A stretch of 64,000 bases of DNA from Ziziphus jujuba. Its lineage: Eukaryota > Streptophyta > Magnoliopsida > Rosales > Rhamnaceae. The position numbers were made by a program, and so were the translations under genes. Numbering within the stretch: the stretch's first letter is position 1; each line of letters starts with the position of its first letter. The notes under the pieces were generated by a model, which was not told where the DNA came from, searched no databases, and worked only from the letters and a program-made list of their open reading frames with translations. The stretch lies in assembly GCF_031755915.1 (NCBI RefSeq), contig NC_083381.1:198501-262500 (forward strand), read 5' to 3'. Below, piece by piece: positions 58,112 to 64,000 of this stretch.

Positions 58112-58417
58112 AATTCCCTCTACCCCTACTGTACTCCAACTTGGTAGTTTCAAACGCCTATTCGAGGTCTAGCCATGGGATTTGACGGGGGACTTAAAAA
58201 GCCACCTATAGATGCTTTATGCCTAATCACTGCGAAAAACACTTGTATCCTCTGTATTACTGTGATTTTTGGCATAGAGTTAACCAATGCTTATTCCCCA
58301 TGTATTGTCATTGTTTTTTATCTGGGAAAAGAAGTTAACAACCTATAGGCCTTCTACGTCTATGTGGAATTGCTAAATCAAGCTTTCTCCCATTGTAGAA
58401 AATTCCCCACTACTGGA
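58112..58417 (-). pseudogene. rrn16: Plastid rrn16 (16S rRNA) relic, internal part
   Basis: The complement of plastid 16S rRNA is readable throughout, for example AATTCCCTCTACCCCTACTG, GGACTTAAAAAGCCACCTAT, ATGCTTATTCCCCATGTATT and AAAATTCCCCACTACTGG. Differences from the expected plastid sequence are mostly C-to-T and G-to-A. It starts directly at the E2 target duplication. Confidence 0.9.
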
Positions 58418-58761
58418 TAAAATGAGTTGAAGAAGTAAACATTATTGGTATAAAGGAAATAGTAAATTAGGGTTTATCAAGACCAATGTTGCGAGCTTCC
58501 CTAGGTCCAACAAAATGTCTTTCATTTCCCACTTAAATAAATACTTCTTTTTCATTTCCAAAGAAATGTTGTGATGTTGCCTTGAATGGTGCACTGATCC
58601 TTTAAATCCGATCCCAATGGGTATCATACTTCCATAACAACGTTCTTTCTCAGACCTTTCAACCAATCGATACGGCCACATAGAGAACTTTTGCTAAAAG
58701 ACAAACGATTTCTTAAAAACTCGTTTCAGATATGAAACTCAACAAGCATTAGCTCTCCCTG
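58418..58761. other. Unassigned sequence inside the organelle-derived block
   Basis: Contains an open minus-strand frame (58442-58681, [15 protein letters not shown]) that I cannot assign. Given the neighbours it may be plastid or mitochondrial spacer or gene sequence. Confidence 0.35.
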
Positions 58762-58866
58762 AAAAGGAGACAATCCGCCCACACTTTCTAGTAAAGTTAC
58801 CTTATTATGACTTCACTCTAGTCACTAGCCTTGCCTTTGGCATCCCTTTCTTTGCGGTTAAGGTAT
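58762..58866 (-). pseudogene. rrn16: Plastid rrn16 relic, 3' end
   Basis: Complement of the 16S 3' end: AAAAGGAGACAATCCGCCC, TTATTATGACTTCACTCTAG, TCACTAGCCTTGCCTTTGG and TTTGCGGTTAAGG. On this strand it should precede, not follow, the internal fragment at 58112-58417, so the pieces have been reordered. Confidence 0.88.
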
Positions 58867-59349
58867 GAGCCCCTTCTTATCAATGGACTCTTAACATATA
58901 CAAAGGAGTGTAGTTCGGTTAATAAATTCCTACCTCTCTATGTATCTTAGTGATGTTTGAATTTTTTAAAGAACAAATGGATTTTGTAGGATTCCTAAGA
59001 AATTCTTTGATTTTTTCAGGAAGCAGATGATTATTCATTTGCTTCTCATGTTCCATGAATAGCCACGACATTGAGGAATATCCAAAAAGGCATTTAGGGA
59101 GTCGATCTGATTCTATCTCTATTCATTTCATTTGAAAAAAGGAAGGCTCCTAAAGAATCAATCTTTCTTCTAGTTGTTGAATCTCTCTTTGATTGATCAT
59201 GTGAAATTTTTTGAATCTTCATTACTAATGGAATTTAAATGATCTCTAGATCAAGTAGAAGATCTTTTCAATTGGCTAGAATCAATTACTTGGATAAAGT
59301 TGGATATTGGGGAATCATATTGAATATTTGATGATACATTCTATACCTT
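58867..59349. other. Unassigned sequence between rRNA relics
   Basis: Probably organelle-derived spacer; no gene was recognised with confidence. Confidence 0.35.
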
Positions 59350-60026
59350 GCTAAAAAAAACACGTGGAATCTCATGTGAATCAATAAAAACCACCTTGCA
59401 ATGCTAAATACTCCTAGCTGACCAATAATGAAGTAGTATCGTGAGAAAAGGGTGAACAGAACCCCCATTGGGGAGTGAAATAGAACATGAAACCATAAGA
59501 ATGGGAGCCAGATTTCTGACCACATGCTTATTGAAGAATGAGCCAATGACTAATAAGTAGTGGATTGGTCAAAGGAATCCACCAAAATCGTAGCGAAAGC
59601 AATTCTTAGGGCAACTGCCATTGCTTATAAACCTGAGCCTAGGTGATTTATCCATGACCAAGATAAAGTTTGGGTGAAACTAATTGGAGATCTGAACCAA
59701 CTAATGTTGAAAAATCAGTGGTTAGAGGTGAAATGCCACTTGAACCCATAGTTTACTGGTTCTTCCTGAAATGCATTAAGGTGCAACAATTGACTAAACA
59801 TTTAAGCATAAAAAAACTATTTCATGCGGGCCACAAGAGTAGTACCAAATCGAAGCAAGCCCTGAATACTAGATAAATAGATGTTAAGGTTGCCCTATGA
59901 CATGATGGAGGATAAGCTTCATTTTAAAAGGGATACAGCCCTGATCACCAACTAAGGACCCTAAATGACCACCCAGTGATAAAGTAGGTAAGGGTGCAGG
60001 AATAGCTAGGATATTTGCCTAGAAGT

Positions 60027-60059
<33 letters not shown>

Positions 60060-60251
60060 AACTGAGTGCTTTTGGGAGCACCCAGTCAAGTAGTGGTAGA
60101 CAAAACGGATGTGAGAATGGTCCTCAGCAAGGTTCGTCCACGAAAGGTGAGTCAGGGCCTAAGATCAGGCTGAAAGGTATAGTTGATGGATAATAGGTGA
60201 ATATTCTTGTACTACCCCTTATTGGTCCTAAAAGATGGAGGAGGCTAGGTT
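59350..60251 (+). pseudogene. rrn23: Plastid rrn23 (23S rRNA) relic, forward part
   Basis: Long collinear match to plastid large-subunit rRNA: CACGTGGAATCTCATGTGAA (59368), GGGGAGTGAAATAGAACATG (59470), TTGAAGAATGAGCCAATGAC, GTGAAATGCCACTTGAACCC (59727), AGAGTGCGTAATAGCTCACT (60039), GTGAGTCAGGGCCTAAGATC (60148) and GGTGAATATTC (60196). A stretch near 60080-60130 is shortened relative to the rRNA. Changes are mainly transitions. It ends abruptly at GAGGCTAGGTT. Confidence 0.93.
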
Positions 60252-60457
60252 CTTACAACTTTGCAAAACTTGTGTTTTGGGTAAACAATCTCTCGAGCTT
60301 GGTCATTGCGACCCTCTTTGTGAAGAGGCACCCTTTTCTCGAAGTTACAGGGTTATTTTGCTAATTTCTTTAAAGTAAATTAAATCATGCCCCTAGTTAT
60401 TCTCTACCTACCCACCTATGTCAATTTCGGTACAGGTAACCTTTTGTTGAAGGTCAC
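60252..60457 (-). pseudogene. rrn23: Plastid rrn23 relic, inverted part
   Basis: Complement of the next section of 23S rRNA: CTTACAACTTTGC, TTGCGACCCTCTTTGTGAAG, TCTCTACCTACCCACCTATG and CTTTTGTTGAAGGTC. It is joined head-on to the forward part with no spacer. Confidence 0.9.
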
Positions 60458-60775
60458 TACGTATGAGCAGAAATGTGGCAAATCTTTTAAAAAAAAAAAC
60501 ATTTAGCGAAAGAGAGAAAAGTCTTATTTTTGCTGGTTGAGTCTTTTCTTTGATAAGGTCAAGTTGAGACACATGCCAAGCGCTTAAAGCTTGGTATTCG
60601 GAAAAGAGCTAAAAGAATCTAGGAAGCTAGAGCTTTTAACCACTTTATTTGTTAAGAAAGTGCTAATCCAAGTGTAAGCTCTCGCTTCAACCGAACAGTG
60701 GACTTTTTGGCATTCGAAAGACAATAAAACAACGAGCAAATCTTTCTGGACTGAATTTAGGAGTTCAGAATTCTA

Positions 60776-60990
60776 ATTCTCCAAATGAATCATACTCTCC
60801 ATGGAGGAAAATCTTTACCTGCTAAGTAAGAGGATAGTAAGTTACAAATTCTTGCTCGATAGGACATATATTTCTATTACTATGAAATTCATAAATGAAG
60901 TGGTGGGGTTACCATTATCCTTTTTGTAGTGATGAATCTTGGAATATGTTCCTAAGAAAAGGAATTTGTACATTTTTTATAATCTTAATG
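60776..60990 (+). other. Plastid inverted-repeat spacer relic (rps12/trnV to rrn16 region)
   Basis: TCTATTACTATGAAATTCAT, TTACCATTATCCTTTTTGTA and TTCCTAAGAAAAGGAATTTG resemble, from memory, the plastid spacer upstream of rrn16 near trnV. This supports origin from the plastid rRNA region. Confidence 0.5.
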
Positions 60991-61289
60991 AAACAAAAAA
61001 AAAATTAAAAGAAAAAGAAAAAAATTCTAAAAGATAGAGCCTGTCTACTACATGAATAAAAAAGAACTATTAAAGTGAGGCTATAATCACACCACATAAA
61101 ATGTGTATTAAGCTACATCTCAAGGTAATTATACTTTTAATATTTATTCAAAACACAAAGAGAAGAGGCAATAAAAAGATTTTCAAGTAGGCCCGAAAAT
61201 CACATTCTAGCTGAGTATACTCTGATCAATGTTATGGAAACCTAGGAGAAGAGAAGTGATGAAGCCAAAAACAATAATCTGAATCTCCT
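60991..61289. other. AT-rich spacer
   Basis: No feature recognised. Confidence 0.4.
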
Positions 61290-61414
61290 TCACAATTCCC
61301 CACCAACAGTTTGCACCATTGCCTCCATCGGGTTCTGGGACATTCTCATTCTCAGTTGCCTAATTTCCATCATATGCTGGCTAACATTCTCAATCTTAGC
61401 TCCAGGTTGTCCCT
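61290..61414 (-). CDS. Candidate terminal coding exon of an unknown gene
   Basis: On the minus strand a 3' splice site (ACTTTGGCAG, exon from 61414) is followed by 2 bases and 41 codons ending in TGA (61290-61292): GQPGAKIENVSQHMMEIRQL, RMRMSQNPME, AMVQTVGGEL. The composition (Met, Gln, charged; helical) and higher GC stand out from the surrounding AT-rich DNA. The preceding exon, expected at higher coordinates, was not located. The protein family is unknown to me; this could also be a processed-gene relic. Confidence 0.35.
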
Positions 61415-63392
61415 CTGCCAAAGTTTTAATACAAACATTTTCTTTTCAATAAAAGAGTCAAATAATAAAAAGAGACATTTAATTTAAAACAACTCATTTG
61501 TGGACATAAAAAAAAAATGTCGATGCTACTTGTTGTGGGAGCATAACTTCATTAGACCATGAAACTAAGCATGGTTTTACTAAAACGAAAATCAAACCAA
61601 GCATGATCTCTATCTTTTAAAATAAGCAAATCAGGCAGCTAAGTTTAGGGTTAAGGCTGGAATGGAATGGACAAACTTAAAATTATTATTAAGACTAGTG
61701 GAAAACAAATACATGTAACTTCAAATTGGAAAAGCAATATGTAGAATAACCTACATTACATAAAGTTGAGTGATGTTTGAAAATGTAAACTATCCTAGAA
61801 ATTTAGCCCTCTTGATTTTTCACAGTTTATTCTTACATTCATTTTTATAAATTTGGATATTGGATACACATATTACAAAAGGAATATATAGGCCTTTACT
61901 AGATGCTTAGTGAAAGCTAGCAGGCTTTGCATGCATAATTATATAAGATGCCAATCTTCTTTGGTGTACACACTGCATCAACGATTTTGTTTTGTTGCTT
62001 CAATTGGAGAAGTGGACATTACCTGCTGGTATTTTATTTCTTGTTTCATAACAAGCCAAAAGATACTAATAAAGTGTTTCATCACAGTTAAGGCTTTTGA
62101 ACTCTCCTTAATGGATGGTTTCATGTAACCAAACTATCCTAGCAGATTAAGGCTTCTATCGTGCGTAAAAAAAAAAAATTGAAAAAAGAACCCATCCACA
62201 AAAATTAAAATGAAAAAGGAATCCAACCACAAAAATTTCAATCACCAATGAACTTCATGAACATACTACATCAAGTGGAATTACAAACAAAGAACAAGAT
62301 TTCCTATGTAATGATGCACAAAATAAACCTCCCAGTAACACAAGTCTCTGCATATGAGGAAAAGTTTTCATAAATGAGTTTAATTGAAGTAAAACACTTT
62401 TGCGACCAGTATTGTTATAGCAATGTCATTCCTTTTTCGAAACTGAATAATTGACACTTTGTGAGTTACCCTCATTAATTTTAAGAACTAAGCCAAATTT
62501 CAATGGCAAAACCCAAAACATAATAATTCACAACACCCATGCATTAGAACAACCAAAACATAAAAAATTTAAAAAATGACGAAGCAAATCAAACTTGGAA
62601 ACTAATTGCTATCTACAAATTTAAGAGAGAGGTGTTGTGGGTGTGAAGATCTTAGACAATCTGAGAGAACAATCATATTAGACCAACCTAATTTCATACA
62701 TTTAAAAAAAATGAAAGTAAAACTAAGAAGAAGAAGAAACACGAATCAATAGAAGCATATTAAACCTAAAACAACAATCACCATTTGCTAATCGAGAAAG
62801 AGAGGTTTTTGATAATTTAAGGTGAGAGAGAATTTGTGATGCTTGAGAATCATGGTATTGTTAGCCATAATAATGAGCAAACCAAAGACCTAGTTACTTA
62901 GGCCAAAAGGTTGCTAATCAAGTTTGTTTTTAAATTTTATCTTGGACTTGGTTCTAGCCAAATTTTGTACAATCTAAGTTGGTGAATAAAGGTACCAAAA
63001 TGATTTAATTAAAGTGTATTAGCTAAACTATGGTTTAAGAAAACTTAAGCACCTTGATAATATGGAAGCACCTTGGTGACAAGGATGATGACATGGACAA
63101 CTGCTTGATGACATAGCGCCTAATCATTCGACTTACCTCTCCTCCAATGCATGAGAAGACACATGGCGTCATGCATAAGGAAATACTTCAACTTGAAGTA
63201 CTCAATAAGGCAGCAATACTTGTCAAGATTTTAAAAAGCATGTGATGAAGTTGCATTCACACTTACACTTGCTTCACAATGAAGCACTTAGAATTCATTG
63301 GTGCTTAGGTTCGGCCATGGCATGCTTTCACACTACTTTTACAAGTTATATATATGTATAACATTATAATGAATGAATGGAATTTGGTATTG
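61415..63392. other. AT-rich spacer or intron
   Basis: If the exon at 61290-61414 is real, part of this is intron on the minus strand. The 72-codon frame at 61910-62128 has no recognisable domain. No repeat pair found. Confidence 0.4.
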
Positions 63393-63674
63393 TTAAAACA
63401 CCTTAGTTTTCCCTTTGAAACAAAAGAAACATCCAATCCAGCCTTGTTGAGAATTCAGCACCTTCTTCATAAGCTTTAATGCCGAGCACTCCAAAACACT
63501 TCCAAAAGCAATTTCCAACAACTCTTTAGGTAAACCTTGCCCTAATCTTTCATCTGACAAAGATAAAGAGTCGAAAGAGATGTAAGAGAGGTAAGTGCAA
63601 ATATCAAAGATGTAACACATGCTATGAGTGAGATCTTCGATGAAAGAGAGGTCAGATTTGAGAGAGGTCTTCAT
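63393..63674 (-). other. 93-codon open frame of unknown nature
   Basis: Minus-strand frame (MKTSLKSDLSFIEDLTHSM) with a Cys/Phe-rich end and no recognised domain. It might be a remnant or an exon of a gene that continues beyond; there is no independent support. Confidence 0.2.
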
Positions 63675-64000
63675 CGAGAGAGGTGTAGTTGAGTTGAGAG
63701 AGAGAAGACGAAATACTGTGATTTGTGACCCTGCAATGATGGTGGGTTAGATTAGCCCTGCAAATTCTTCATTATTCCATATTTTAGACTAATCTATCAC
63801 ATTAAATCCGACTGAAATTTTATATCACCAAACACTAATGTAATTCATAATCCTATAATCGACCTTAAAAACTTTCAAGTCACAGTACAATTATACATCA
63901 AGACAAAATTAACCATATAAAAAATTAAAATTTAAAGCCATTTTAATGCTCATAATGAATAAATTCATTTAATTAATAATATTATTATTTTTAATATTTT
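63675..64000. other. AT-rich end of window
   Basis: Nothing recognised. Confidence 0.4.

Noticed and set aside
59286..59546. 86-codon minus-strand frame
   Set aside because: Overlaps the rrn23 relic on the wrong strand for any organelle gene known there.
59670..59876. 68-codon frame
   Set aside because: Lies entirely within the rrn23 relic.
59350..60457. Functional rRNA gene
   Set aside because: Many substitutions, a shortened stretch and an inversion show a dead organelle-derived fragment.

Overview
This is nuclear DNA from a flowering plant, most likely a eudicot. The evidence is one truncated NBS-LRR resistance gene, plant-type Ty1/copia and Ty3/gypsy elements primed by initiator tRNA-Met, decayed plastid and mitochondrial DNA, and AT-rich spacers. 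The species cannot be named from the sequence. Only the resistance-gene fragment (2-1489) looks like an ordinary host gene. A short candidate terminal exon (61290-61414, minus) is the only other host-gene hint. Most of the window is a nested pile of retrotransposons.

Layout. 1-1.5 kb: C-terminal part of a CC-NBS-LRR gene. 1.5-10.8 kb: AT-rich spacer with small tandem repeats, a decayed Tat-type Ty3/gypsy pol split into two opposed pieces, and a Mutator-like MITE. 10.8-15.9 kb: a complete but dead Ty1/copia (Tork/TNT1-type) element on the minus strand. 15.9-18.0 kb: spacer with a hAT-like MITE. 18.0-27.4 kb: an old solo LTR interrupted by E1, a young full-length Ty3/gypsy chromovirus (18152-26423) resembling the CRM clade, whose gag-pol is open except for one frameshift. 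28.35-31.9 kb: a 3.5-kb solo LTR of an unrelated family. 33.0-43.5 kb: an old plus-strand CRM-like element (E5) whose integrase is split by a minus-strand mosaic element (E3), which itself contains part of a third family (E6). 43.5-46.3 kb: a minus-strand element with long LTRs and only about 226 bp between them, plus a 20-bp-period minisatellite and a 209-bp foldback. 50.0-61.0 kb: an organelle-derived block (mitochondrial trnK-like, plastid rrn16 and rrn23 pieces) split by element E2 (50313-58111), which is itself interrupted by E4. 61-64 kb: spacer.

How the parts relate. E1 is the only copy with nearly all machinery: gag, protease, RT, RNase H and integrase. E2, E3 and E4 share its LTR type, PBS, PPT, gag and protease. 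In place of pol all three carry the same scrambled remnant: an integrase piece, then an RT piece, then the integrase C-terminus. This looks like a non-autonomous subfamily that was copied after the rearrangement, presumably using enzymes from E1-like relatives. It is the main candidate for an undescribed system here.

Target-site duplications give relative ages. A decayed 2.3-kb unit was hit by a solo LTR (CAACG/CAATG), which was then hit by E1 (CAAAG). E5 was hit by E3 (GTAGT/CTAGT). Organelle DNA was hit by E2 (AATTC). All family assignments rest on reading motifs by eye; no search was run.
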